From Terriglobia bacterium (lineage in GTDB: Bacteria; Acidobacteriota; Terriglobia; Terriglobales; Acidobacteriaceae): a DNA stretch of 64,000 bases. Position 1 is the stretch's first letter. Each line of letters begins with the position of its first letter. The position numbers and the translations under genes were made by a program. Below, piece after piece: positions 51,308 through 60,019 of this stretch. The stretch is taken from assembly GCA_020073565.1 (NCBI GenBank), contig JAIQEY010000001.1:62001-126000 (forward strand). The letters are read 5' to 3'. The notes under the pieces are model-generated. The model did no database searches and was not told where the DNA came from. It saw only the letters and a list, made by a program, of their open reading frames with translations.

Positions 51308-51802
51308 ATGAGTTCACCCATCGACTCGACGGCCAATCAGGAACTGACCGAGCAGGAACGCTGGCGTACGGTTTTGTGTGACGCCGCCAAAGAGGTATTC
51401 GCGCTCATGGTGGGCGTGGAGCTCAGCCCTCCCAACCAGAGTGATCTGCCCATGGTTACCAACTTCACCGGCATGGTCGGCCTGGCTGGAGACCTTTGCG
51501 GCATTCTAACTGTTCGCTGCAGTGCGGCGTCAGCCACCACCATCGCTTCCCACATGCTGGGAGGGAGCCATGCCGAGGTTGCCGCCCATCAGAGTGACGC
51601 CGTGGGGGAAATCAGCAACATGGTAGCCGGCAGTTTCAAGGCCAAGATCGAAGGACTTGAGGACAAGTGCATGCTCTCGGTCCCTACTGTCGTTACGGGC
51701 GGAGACTACGAAGTTCATTCCTTGGCTGTGGGACAGCGCATCGAAGTGCCCCTCATGCTGAAAGATGAGCCGATCTGGTTCACGCTCGAGGTTCGCAACT
51801 AA
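51308..51802 (+). CDS. cheX: CheX-like CheY-P phosphatase
   Basis: The 164-residue protein carries the CheC/CheX phosphatase signature GEISNMVAGSFKAKIE (E-x-x-N). The beta-rich surroundings are DLCGILTVRCSAASATTIAS and MLSVPTVVTGGDYEVHSL. CheX dephosphorylates CheY-P in bacteria without CheZ. The ATG at 51308 is chosen because the longer frame from 51224 lies inside cheY. Confidence 0.88.
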   Translation: MSSPIDSTANQELTEQERWRTVLCDAAKEVFALMVGVELSPPNQSDLPMVTNFTGMVGLAGDLCGILTVRCSAASATTIASHMLGGSHAEVAAHQSDAVGEISNMVAGSFKAKIEGLEDKCMLSVPTVVTGGDYEVHSLAVGQRIEVPLMLKDEPIWFTLEVRN

Positions 51803-51863
51803 CTGCGTCAACGACGCATGAGCGATAATGGATGTTTGATGACTTGCACGGCGAGGTTATGCG

Positions 51864-52142
51864 ATGAAAGTTGAACCAAACGGAGTATCACTGAACGGCC
51901 TCAATTCTCCTGAATTGGCCAAACCCGCGCCCTCCCAGGCGGACAAACCTGCCGCACCCGAGCAGGACAAGGCGACCTTGTCTTTGAACGCGTCTGGCGT
52001 CGGCGCATTGGCACAAAAAGCTCTAAGTGTGCCTGAAGTGCGCCAGGACAAAGTTGATGCATTGCGCCAGGCCATCCAGCGCGGCGAATACACACTCGAC
52101 CCTGGCAAGATCGCCCAGGCTCTGATCGACGAGTCCCAGTAG
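51864..52142 (+). CDS. flgM: second FlgM-type anti-sigma factor
   Basis: The 92-residue protein shares with the FlgM at 21360 the core PEVRQDKVDALRQAIQRGEY, the FliA-binding part. The N-terminus is Pro/Ala-rich and disordered. It follows cheX by 61 bp with a good ribosome-binding site and is probably in the FliA-driven cheY unit. Two FlgM proteins in one flagellar locus are unusual; both could act on FliA, or one could bind another sigma factor. Confidence 0.88.
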   Translation: MKVEPNGVSLNGLNSPELAKPAPSQADKPAAPEQDKATLSLNASGVGALAQKALSVPEVRQDKVDALRQAIQRGEYTLDPGKIAQALIDESQ

Positions 52143-52228
52143 ACCTGCCAGCTGTCCCTCTGACGTCATGTACGAAATCCGGACACTCCCCTTCTCGCCC
52201 ACCTGCTCACTTTTTCTGGCCAAGGAAC

Positions 52229-52256
52229 TAAAGTTCAGTACCGGTTTGGCCGATTA
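52229..52256 (+). promoter_or_regulatory. FliA promoter of the EAL-HDOD gene
   Basis: TAAAGTTC (52229-52236), 12-bp spacer, GCCGATTA (52249-52256). The expected transcription start coincides with the GTG at 52263. Confidence 0.9.
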
Positions 52257-52262
52257 AGAAGC

Positions 52263-53516
52263 GTGCCCCCGTCCAACGCAAACGCGACCGCCCGACGTAC
52301 CGACCCCCGATTTCATCGCTACGTTGCCCGTCAGCCCATCTTAACGGCCGACGAAAAGGTCTTTGGATACGAGCTGCTGTTCCGCGATGGCGTGGACGAT
52401 TACTTCACCGCGGTCGACGCGGACGCCGCCTCGCGGAGCACTCTGGATAGTTCGATCCTCATCGGTCTCGACGTCCTTTGCGACAGCCGTCAAGCGTTTG
52501 TCAACTGCACCCGCGAAGTACTGCTGAAGGATTACATCACGCTGCTGCCGCCCGATCAGATTGCTGTTGAGGTCCTGGAGACTGTGCCCCCCGATGACCT
52601 CGTGATTGCCGCATGCGAGCGCCTGGCCAAGGGCGGCTATACCATTGCCCTGGACGACTTCGGCGTTAACGACCCCCGAGCGCCGCTGGTTGGCCTCGCC
52701 AAGATCATCAAGGTGGACATGAGGAGCACTCCACTCTCTCAGGCGGCTGGCCTGGTGAGACGCTACGGTGCGCGCTCCCAGATGTTGGCGGAAAAGGTTG
52801 AAACCCGCGAGGAATTTCTGGCAGCACAAAAAGCGGGTTTTAAGCTTTTCCAAGGGTACTTCTTTCGCCGGCCCGAGGTCGTGCACGCCCGGCAGATCCC
52901 TGCCAACCAGTTGAACTACTTGCGCCTGCTGAAAATGGTCTCGATGCCGGAGATCAACCCGCGCGAGATCGAAAATATGATCAAGGGCGAGGCGTCGCTT
53001 TGTTACCGCTTGCTTCGCTATTTAAATTCCCCGATTTTTGGCTTCCCTGGAAAGATTCAATCGGTTCGGCATGCCCTTGCGATTCTGGGCGAACGCGAAG
53101 TCAGACGCTGGATCCGCCTGGTCGTAACCCTCGGAGCGGCGGACAATAAACCGTCGGATCTCGTGCTCTCGGCGCTCGTCCGCGCACGGTTCTGCGAACT
53201 GCTTGGACCTCGAACCCAGCATGGGCAGGCGGATGTGTTCCTAGTGGGATTGTTATCGCTGATGGACTCAATCCTCGAGCTTCCGATGGGCGTGGTGTTG
53301 GAAGGAATCTGCGTGGACCCGGAGATGAAGGCGGTTTTGCTCGGCGAGAAGAGCCAACTGACCCCACTGTACGAACTCATGGTCGCACAAGAGGCCGCCG
53401 AATGGGCTAAAGTCGGTTCCCTTTGCGCTCAGATGAATCTGGACGGAGCCCTGGTAGCCGAATCCCACTGGCAGGCCATGCGGTGGGCGCGGGAGATGAC
53501 TGCAGGCGCCTCATAA
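52263..53516 (+). CDS. EAL-HDOD signalling protein (YuxH type)
   Basis: The 417-residue protein has an N-terminal EAL-like domain (18-215) and a C-terminal HDOD domain (215-410). EAL-region motifs are FGYELLFRDG (for ExLxR), FVNCTREVLL, IAVEVLETVP, IALDDFGVND and QMLAEKVETREEF. Many catalytic acids remain, but the DDFGTG loop reads DDFGVND, so phosphodiesterase activity is doubtful. The HDOD part is INPREIENMIKGEASLCYRL. No ATG or Shine-Dalgarno fits, and the GTG at 52263 lies at the predicted FliA start, so the mRNA may be leaderless. Confidence 0.88.
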   Translation: MPPSNANATARRTDPRFHRYVARQPILTADEKVFGYELLFRDGVDDYFTAVDADAASRSTLDSSILIGLDVLCDSRQAFVNCTREVLLKDYITLLPPDQIAVEVLETVPPDDLVIAACERLAKGGYTIALDDFGVNDPRAPLVGLAKIIKVDMRSTPLSQAAGLVRRYGARSQMLAEKVETREEFLAAQKAGFKLFQGYFFRRPEVVHARQIPANQLNYLRLLKMVSMPEINPREIENMIKGEASLCYRLLRYLNSPIFGFPGKIQSVRHALAILGEREVRRWIRLVVTLGAADNKPSDLVLSALVRARFCELLGPRTQHGQADVFLVGLLSLMDSILELPMGVVLEGICVDPEMKAVLLGEKSQLTPLYELMVAQEAAEWAKVGSLCAQMNLDGALVAESHWQAMRWAREMTAGAS

Positions 53517-53789
53517 ACTATCGCGTACACGGTTTACTTTGAACAGTGCACGACCTGGAAATATATGGACCGCGTTTCCATGACAGACCGCCTGCAGTCG
53601 AGCACGCCAACCGGACGGGTCGGTCCGCAAAACTCTTCGACTGATGATCCTCAGCGGAAACGGCCCCGCCGGAGTATTCGAACAAACGATCCCGATGACG
53701 TACCCGATGCTCACGAGGAGGGCAAAACTCACCAAATTGATGAGTTGGCTTGAACTCGCCAGCGCTGGACTCTGGACATTTTCTCTGGT

Positions 53790-54686
53790 TTAGCGCTTCA
53801 CGCTGAACACGGAATCCACCAATTCAGCGATCTCGTCGATCGCTCCTTCGATATCCAGGGTGAAGCGTGCCAAGTCCACGCTCGCGAGCGTCGGATAGTG
53901 TTGGACCAGGCTGCTCCACGCCACGTCTCCCGCCAGATCCAGGCCCATCACCTCGTAGTATCCGTAGCCCAACTCGCGAACGCGGCACAACAGGTCGCTC
54001 AGATGCACCATCGCCACCAGTGGCCGGGCATTCTTGGTCAACTCCACGTCGTGATGAAACTCAATCACCTCGATCAAGTCTGTGGAAAGGTTCCAGCGCT
54101 CGGCAAGGACCTTCCCACTCTGACAGTGAGTAAAACCCAGCCACTCTTGCTCCGCTCGATCGATTGAAATCCGCCGGGCCGCGGCGTCCTCCACGCACTT
54201 GCGATACTCTTCGGTGCACACCAGCGAGTTCACCAGGATTCCCAGGTCATGCAGCAATCCCGCGAGGTAGGCTTTTTCTGCGTCGGGATATCCAATCATC
54301 TGGGCCATTTTGCGAGTCACAAGCGCACAACCGAGAGAATGCCGCCAGAAAGTCAGCGGATCGAATGCCCACTTGTCGGCCGGCACAACCTGATTGAGAG
54401 AGCAGCACAACAAGATGGACTGCACTCGTTTCATGCCCAGTATCATCACCGCATTGCGCACCGTTTCCACCTGCCGGCGCCCAAACAACGGCGAGTTCGC
54501 CATCCGCAGGCATTGCACGGCGATAGTCTTGTCGTAGGAAACTAATTCCGCCACCTTCTCCAGGTCGACCTGCTCCGGCGGCAATTGCAGCATCGTAAGC
54601 AGCGGCTGAATGATCACCGGGATGGTTGGAATTGAGTCCAGAGCATTAATGCGTGGACGGAATTTCTCCAGTTGTTCGCTAATCAT
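53790..54686 (-). CDS. HDOD domain protein in the chemotaxis operon
   Basis: The 298-residue protein is an HDOD domain: VSYDKTIAVQCLRMANSPLF, RRQVETVRNAVMILGMKRVQ, and FWRHSLGCALVTRKMAQMI with the conserved AYLAGLLHDLGILVN. The HD pair is preserved here (LHDLG). It overlaps cheR by four bases and is the last gene of cheA-cheW-mcp-cheB-cheR-HDOD, which suggests a chemosensory signalling role. A 270-bp gap with no recognised gene separates it from the convergent EAL-HDOD gene. Confidence 0.9.
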   Translation of the reverse strand: MISEQLEKFRPRINALDSIPTIPVIIQPLLTMLQLPPEQVDLEKVAELVSYDKTIAVQCLRMANSPLFGRRQVETVRNAVMILGMKRVQSILLCCSLNQVVPADKWAFDPLTFWRHSLGCALVTRKMAQMIGYPDAEKAYLAGLLHDLGILVNSLVCTEEYRKCVEDAAARRISIDRAEQEWLGFTHCQSGKVLAERWNLSTDLIEVIEFHHDVELTKNARPLVAMVHLSDLLCRVRELGYGYYEVMGLDLAGDVAWSSLVQHYPTLASVDLARFTLDIEGAIDEIAELVDSVFSVKR

Positions 54687-55606
54687 GGCTTGCCTCCGCC
54701 GATGTAGCCCGCGGGCGGCTTCCAGTACGCCGTAGTTCCCGCAAAATGCACCAGCCGGAAGGTGTCTTCAACTTGATAGAGGGACTCGGCATGTCCCAAA
54801 AAGAGATATCCGTTCGGCAACAGGTTTGAGTAAAAATGCTGAACCACCCGCCGCTTCGAGGCCAGATCGAAGTAGATCAGCACGTTGCAGCAAAAGATAA
54901 TGTCGATTCCCTTGAGAAATACCATCTTGCTGTCGTCGCTGAGGTTCACGCGGTCGAAACGGATCAGCGATTTCAACTGCTGCGTGACCTGGAGCCTTTT
55001 GTCGTCGATCGGCTTGAAGTATTTGTTCCTCAGCTGTTCGGTAGTATTGCGCAAAGCATAGGCGCCATAGATTCCTGCCTTGGCGGTTTCGAGCGACCGG
55101 TCATTCAAGTCCGTGGCGAAAATGTCGAAGCTCCAGCCTTTGAGCAGCTTTTCGCTTTCCTCAACCAGCAACATTGCCAGCGTATACGGTTCCTCACCAG
55201 TGGAGCAGCCCGCACTCCAGAACCGGATTCGTTTGAACCCCAGCTTGCTCTTCGCCTCGATCATCTGGGGAAGGATTACATTCCGCAGCGCCTCCAGTTG
55301 GAATGGGCTGCGGAACATGTAGGTCTCTCCGATGGTGATTTCGTTCAGAAGCAGCCGCAGTTCCGTATCGCGGTTGCCGCGCACTGTGAGGTGCTCCAGA
55401 TATTCCGAAGCGGTCTTTGCGTTCACCGCGCTCATGCGGCGCTCGCAGCGCGATATGAGGAGATACAGCTTCTCCTGAGACTGGTAAATGCCCGAGATCT
55501 GGTAGATCAGATCCCGAATTTTCAGATAAGCCGGGTCGCTGGTGTCGTACGCCGCCGTTGCCTTATCGGCGGGGGCCGCACCCGGAGTGGTCATGTTGAT
55601 CGCCAA
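54683..55606 (-). CDS. cheR: chemotaxis methyltransferase CheR
   Basis: The 307-residue protein methylates glutamates on chemoreceptors with S-adenosylmethionine. The N-terminal helical domain is followed by the methyltransferase fold: ITIGETYMFRSPFQLEALRN, IRFWSAGCSTGEEPYTLAML (SAM site), SFDIFATDLNDRSLETAKAG, and DIIFCCNVLIYFD. It is 12 bp downstream of cheB. Confidence 0.95.
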   Translation of the reverse strand: MAINMTTPGAAPADKATAAYDTSDPAYLKIRDLIYQISGIYQSQEKLYLLISRCERRMSAVNAKTASEYLEHLTVRGNRDTELRLLLNEITIGETYMFRSPFQLEALRNVILPQMIEAKSKLGFKRIRFWSAGCSTGEEPYTLAMLLVEESEKLLKGWSFDIFATDLNDRSLETAKAGIYGAYALRNTTEQLRNKYFKPIDDKRLQVTQQLKSLIRFDRVNLSDDSKMVFLKGIDIIFCCNVLIYFDLASKRRVVQHFYSNLLPNGYLFLGHAESLYQVEDTFRLVHFAGTTAYWKPPAGYIGGGKP

Positions 55607-55618
55607 TGTGCTCTGCCC

Positions 55619-56719
55619 TCACGCGCCCGTCGAAGTTTGCCTTTCCTGCAACACGGGTTGCCCCGTTCCGGTCAGCGACTGGCTTTGCCGTACGTGCCGC
55701 ACCAGTTCCTCACCAATTTTGTCCAGCGGATAGATCTGATCTGCCTGCCCCGCCGCGGCAACCGCGCCCGGCATTCCCCACACGACCGAACTTTCTTCGT
55801 CCTGCACGAAAACCTCGCCTCCCGCCTCACGGATCGCCTTTGCGCCACGCAAGCCGTCCGATCCCATTCCTGTCATGACCACGGCGAGCACATTGGGCCC
55901 AAAGGTTTGCGCGACCGATCGGAACAATACGTCGACCGCCGGCCGGCAGGAGTTTTCCGGGGGATCCTGATTCAGATCAAGCAGGACGTTCGTGCCTCTG
56001 CGGACCAGGGTCAGGTGGTAATCGCCTGGCGCAATCCACACGTGGCCGGGTTCCAGCACCTTACCCGCCTTTCCCTCATGCACGGTGAGCGGCGAGAGGT
56101 GATTCAGACGACTCGCTAGAAAGTGGGTGAACAGCGGCGGCATGTGCTGCACAATCACGATGGGCACAGGAAAGTCCGCGGGAATTTCCGGAAGCACCTT
56201 GCCTAGTGCATTCGGGCCTCCCGTCGACGTCCCGATCGCGACCAGTTCAATTTTTCGCCGAGAAGGGCGTCGAACAGTCGCGGGTTTCTCGACCCGCACT
56301 ACTCCGGTTCGCCTGCGCCCCAGCGACTTTATTTTAGGTAAAAGGTTCAGCCGAACATGCTCTTTCGCGCCCGCCGAACTGTCGCTATTGCTGGGCTTCG
56401 TAACATAGTCGGAAGCACCCAGCGAGAGCGCTTCCAGGGTCGCCGTCGCACCGCGCTCCGTCAGTGTGCTGAACATAATCACTGGCAGTCGGGGATAAAA
56501 CTCCCGAATCTGCTTCAGCGTCTCCAGTCCATCCATCACCGGCATTTCAATATCCAGCGTCACCAGATCGGGATTAACCTGGGGAATTTTGGCCAACGCA
56601 ATGCTGCCGTTCGGAGCGGTGGCCGCAACTTCGATTTCCGGCTCTCCCGCCAACACGTCGGATAACACGCGGCGGATAACCGCTGAATCATCGACAATGA
56701 GGACGCGAATTTGTGTCAC
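55619..56719 (-). CDS. cheB: chemotaxis methylesterase/response regulator CheB
   Basis: The 366-residue protein has a receiver domain with Asp in [20 protein letters not shown] and a C-terminal methylesterase domain. The catalytic triad is visible: Ser in [20 protein letters not shown], His in [15 protein letters not shown], and Asp in [13 protein letters not shown]. It adjusts receptor methylation opposite to CheR. A 110-bp gap with a hairpin (56776-56795) separates it from the mcp gene. Confidence 0.96.
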   Translation of the reverse strand: MTQIRVLIVDDSAVIRRVLSDVLAGEPEIEVAATAPNGSIALAKIPQVNPDLVTLDIEMPVMDGLETLKQIREFYPRLPVIMFSTLTERGATATLEALSLGASDYVTKPSNSDSSAGAKEHVRLNLLPKIKSLGRRRTGVVRVEKPATVRRPSRRKIELVAIGTSTGGPNALGKVLPEIPADFPVPIVIVQHMPPLFTHFLASRLNHLSPLTVHEGKAGKVLEPGHVWIAPGDYHLTLVRRGTNVLLDLNQDPPENSCRPAVDVLFRSVAQTFGPNVLAVVMTGMGSDGLRGAKAIREAGGEVFVQDEESSVVWGMPGAVAAAGQADQIYPLDKIGEELVRHVRQSQSLTGTGQPVLQERQTSTGA

Positions 56720-56775
56720 AACTTCACTCTCCGGACAACAAACGGAATCGAACTGGCTGCTTTATGACCGAGGTC

Positions 56776-56795
56776 GAGCCTGGGTTCCCAGGCTC
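56776..56795 (-). other. perfect 9-bp-stem hairpin between mcp and cheB
   Basis: GAGCCTGGG and CCCAGGCTC are separated by two bases. There is no T-tract on either side, so it may serve as an mRNA stabiliser or processing site within the chemotaxis transcript, not as a terminator. Confidence 0.55.
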
Positions 56796-56830
56796 GCCGG
56801 ATATGCACCCAACTCCCCCCAGCCTCATCC

Positions 56831-59542
56831 TTACGCGTGGGTGGCCTTGGCCTTCGCAGCGGTTCCCAGCATTTTGGCCGAATGTCCGTTTCCCGCGCCG
56901 TCGCGCTCGATCTTGAACTGTTCCACCAGGCCGCGCAGTTGGGTCGCCATCTCCGCCAGTGCCTGCGAGGCCTGCAGCGAGTCATTCGCGCCGTGGGTCG
57001 TGCTCTGCGCCGCTTCCGCCACCCCCGTGATGTTCTTCGTGATCTCTTCCGACCCCGTCGCCGCTTCCGCCACGTTCCGCGACATCTCGTTGGTCGTCGC
57101 GTTCTGTTCCTCCACCGCTGTCGCAATCGTGTTCGAAATGTCGTTCACTTGCCGGATCACCTCGCTGATCTGGCTGATCGCACTCACGGCACCCTTCGTG
57201 TCGTCCTGAATCGCCTCGATCTTGCGACTGATATCCTCGGTCGCCTTCGCTGTCTGCTTGGCCAACTCTTTCACTTCATTCGCCACCACCGCGAAACCTT
57301 TCCCCGCTTCTCCCGCCCGCGCTGCTTCGATCGTCGCATTCAGCGCCAGCAGGTTGGTCTGTTGTGCGATTGAGGTGATCACCTTCACCACTTGCCCAAT
57401 CTCGATGCTCGAACTTCCCAGCTTGGCGACAATCTGGTTAGTTTCCTCGGCGACTCGGACCGCATCCGTTGCCACCTTGGCCGACTCGTGCGCATTTTTG
57501 GCGATCTCCCGGATGCTGGCACCCATCTCTTCCGAACCGGTCGCCACCATCTGCAGATTCTTGTTCACCTGCGTGGCGGCCGAGGAAACCACGTTCGCCT
57601 GGGCCGATGTTTCCTCGGCATTCGCACTCATCTGCTGGCTGGTCGAGGACAGTTTTTCCGAAGCGCTAGCCAGCGATTGCGCGTTCTGCACGATCGCGCC
57701 CATGCTTTGCCGCAGATTCTTGAAAAACATTTCCAGCCCTTCTCCCATCTGGCCGATGGCGTCGCTGCCGGACACGGTGATTTCTTGCGTCAGATCTCCG
57801 CCGGCCGCGGCCGTGACGACTTCCAGCATGCTGTCGACTTTGTGCTTGAGTTCTTCGACGGCTTGCTTCTGGCCGGTCACATCGGAAGCGTACTTGACCA
57901 CCTTGAACGGCTTGCCATTCAGGTCGCTGATCGGATTGTAGGAAGCGTGAATCCAGACTTCCTTGCCACCCTTGCCAATCCGCTTGTACTCCCCTCCCTC
58001 GTACTCGCCCCGGTTCAACTTCGCCCAGAACTCCTTGTACTCGACGCTGTGTTTGACGGCCTCCTCCACAAACAGGCTGTGGTGTTTGCTTTTGATCTCG
58101 TCGAGCGAGTAGCCCATGGTCTTCAGGAAGTTTTCGTTGGCGTTGATGACCGTCCCATCCAGGTTGAACTCGATGACTGCCTGCGACTTGCCAATCGCGG
58201 CAATCTGGCCCGCGTAGTCGGCGTTGGTGGCCTCGAGGCGCAGTTTCTCGCTCACCACCTCCCACGAGGTCATCGGTCCCAGATACTGTTGGTTGCGGTC
58301 GAAGAGTGGGGTGACAAGAAGGCTTACCTTTTCCGGTCCCACCTGAATATTGGCCCGGTAGGGCAGATTGGCTGGGTCCGCAAGGAGTTGACGCTGGCGC
58401 TCCGGAGTTTTGTGGAAGACGTCGATCGAATGACCGATCATCTCCGAGACCTTAATGGGCAGATATTGCTCCAAGCCCTTCAGCGTCCGGATTGCGGCAG
58501 GATTTAGATAGGTGAGCTTCAGGTCGAGATCGGCAACCATGATGTTGATGGGCAAGTTGTCCATCATGCACGCGCTCCGCGCCATGGAGTTGGCTTTGGT
58601 GGAGAAGTCCTCGGCCATCGCCTTCATCACAGATACGAGTTGTCCGGTTTCGTCATTGCGTTCGGATACAAGTTCGACATCGGCGTCGCCCTGAAGAATC
58701 CGATGCGCCGTGTCCACAACTTTCTTAATCGGCCGGGAAATGCCGCGCGTCATTCCAACACTGACAGCAGCGCTGACCAGGAAGCCCGTCCCAAACAGCG
58801 CCAGGAGCAACCACAGCGTATCCTTGCGGGTGGCTTCGGTTGTCCCTACCCGGTCCGACATGCGCGAGGAATGTTCAGCATCCGCGACGTGCATCGTGTC
58901 CGCCATGACATCGGCCGCATTGCGAAAGCTTTCCCGAGCGCTGTTGACATCACTGGCTTTCTTCAGCCGACCTGCCTTGAGTTGCTGCGCAAGGTCGCGA
59001 AACCCGGTTTCATAGTCATTCAGGCTGCCCCCAATCCTCTCCAGCGCGTCTTTATCGTCCTCGGTTACCACCAGGCCATGGAGCGAGGTGATCTGCTCAT
59101 GAAGTCGCTCATCGAGGGATTGCCAAAGGTCGTAGGCCTCCGCGCGTTTAGACGGGTTATTGACATTCAGGACAAAGTCCTTCTCGGCCACCCGCATTTC
59201 GAGCGCGTAGCCTCGGCACGCCGAGAAGAGCTGCTCCAGTCGGGCATCGCCCTTGAGCATCGTGAGGGTATCGGCAGTAGCCGTCATGGTGCCCCAATAT
59301 CCGACCGCCGCGACGCAACCGGACAGCACGAGAATCACACCGAAACCAAGGGCCAAGCGGGTACTGATGCTTGCATTCCGAAGAAAGACCCACTTGCGCC
59401 GCGGGGCGGATCCGGCAACCGACGGACCCGCACCAAAACACTTGCTCCTAAGCCAGGTGCGCAACTCTCGCAGGCGGCGAAACACAAGACCGCAAGCCAG
59501 CAGCAGCAGCGTGAGCGCGAACAACGTCTTGAACCTCAGCAT
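56831..59542 (-). CDS. methyl-accepting chemotaxis protein with PAS domain
   Basis: The 903-residue receptor has an extra N-terminal membrane helix ([18 protein letters not shown]), then the usual pair ([20 protein letters not shown] and [20 protein letters not shown]) flanking a ~150-residue four-helix periplasmic domain ([20 protein letters not shown]). A HAMP domain and PAS region follow (~330-575, [20 protein letters not shown] and [20 protein letters not shown]). The signalling domain tip is [20 protein letters not shown]. The C-terminus (KAKATHA) has no CheR-tethering pentapeptide. The ATG at 59542 has a GAAGGGAG site. It is the only receptor gene in the window. Confidence 0.95.
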   Translation of the reverse strand: MLRFKTLFALTLLLLACGLVFRRLRELRTWLRSKCFGAGPSVAGSAPRRKWVFLRNASISTRLALGFGVILVLSGCVAAVGYWGTMTATADTLTMLKGDARLEQLFSACRGYALEMRVAEKDFVLNVNNPSKRAEAYDLWQSLDERLHEQITSLHGLVVTEDDKDALERIGGSLNDYETGFRDLAQQLKAGRLKKASDVNSARESFRNAADVMADTMHVADAEHSSRMSDRVGTTEATRKDTLWLLLALFGTGFLVSAAVSVGMTRGISRPIKKVVDTAHRILQGDADVELVSERNDETGQLVSVMKAMAEDFSTKANSMARSACMMDNLPINIMVADLDLKLTYLNPAAIRTLKGLEQYLPIKVSEMIGHSIDVFHKTPERQRQLLADPANLPYRANIQVGPEKVSLLVTPLFDRNQQYLGPMTSWEVVSEKLRLEATNADYAGQIAAIGKSQAVIEFNLDGTVINANENFLKTMGYSLDEIKSKHHSLFVEEAVKHSVEYKEFWAKLNRGEYEGGEYKRIGKGGKEVWIHASYNPISDLNGKPFKVVKYASDVTGQKQAVEELKHKVDSMLEVVTAAAGGDLTQEITVSGSDAIGQMGEGLEMFFKNLRQSMGAIVQNAQSLASASEKLSSTSQQMSANAEETSAQANVVSSAATQVNKNLQMVATGSEEMGASIREIAKNAHESAKVATDAVRVAEETNQIVAKLGSSSIEIGQVVKVITSIAQQTNLLALNATIEAARAGEAGKGFAVVANEVKELAKQTAKATEDISRKIEAIQDDTKGAVSAISQISEVIRQVNDISNTIATAVEEQNATTNEMSRNVAEAATGSEEITKNITGVAEAAQSTTHGANDSLQASQALAEMATQLRGLVEQFKIERDGAGNGHSAKMLGTAAKAKATHA

Positions 59543-59558
59543 TTCGAATCTCCCTTCG

Positions 59559-60008
59559 CTATTGCACCGCGCGGGCGGCCTCTCCTCCGCACACCGATCG
59601 TTCTGTGTCGAGGACCAGCAATAGCCTTTCTTGCAGCTTGTACACACCTCGTACCAGTTCCCTCACCTCACCTTTCAAGGTTGCGGGCGGAGGCTCGAAG
59701 CAACCTTCCTCGACCTCCAGAACATCCCCAATCTCATCCACCAGGAAGCTCACAGCTCCGTCGTCCGTGCGGACCACAACATTCATCGGCAGTTCAGACT
59801 CGGAACGGTCTTCCATTCCGAACCGCCGCCGCAAGTCCACCGCCATCACAATCTGGCCTCGCAGATTGATGAGCCCACGAATCACATGCGGGACGAGAGC
59901 AACCCGGGTCATCTCCTGGTACCGGATGACTTCCTGCACCTGCTGCACAGGCACCCCGAAAAACTGGTTCTTCAAGAAAAACGTGCAGAACTGCTGTGTT
60001 TTCGCCAC
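59559..60008 (-). CDS. cheW: chemotaxis coupling protein CheW
   Basis: The 149-residue single CheW domain: [40 protein letters not shown] and [20 protein letters not shown]. It couples the receptor to CheA. It lies between cheA and mcp with 11-bp and 16-bp gaps. Confidence 0.94.
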   Translation of the reverse strand: MAKTQQFCTFFLKNQFFGVPVQQVQEVIRYQEMTRVALVPHVIRGLINLRGQIVMAVDLRRRFGMEDRSESELPMNVVVRTDDGAVSFLVDEIGDVLEVEEGCFEPPPATLKGEVRELVRGVYKLQERLLLVLDTERSVCGGEAARAVQ

Positions 60009-60019
60009 CTAGGTTCTCC

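Noticed and set aside
53565-53753. 62-residue plus-strand frame between EAL-HDOD and HDOD genes
   Set aside because: Highly charged, no motif, no clear ribosome-binding site.
54836-56119. Long plus-strand frame of 427 residues over cheR/cheB
   Set aside because: It lies opposite two certain genes and its composition is that of a complementary-frame artefact.
57392-59869. Long plus-strand frames over the mcp gene
   Set aside because: Repetitive translation reflects the complement of the receptor coiled coil; no independent signal.
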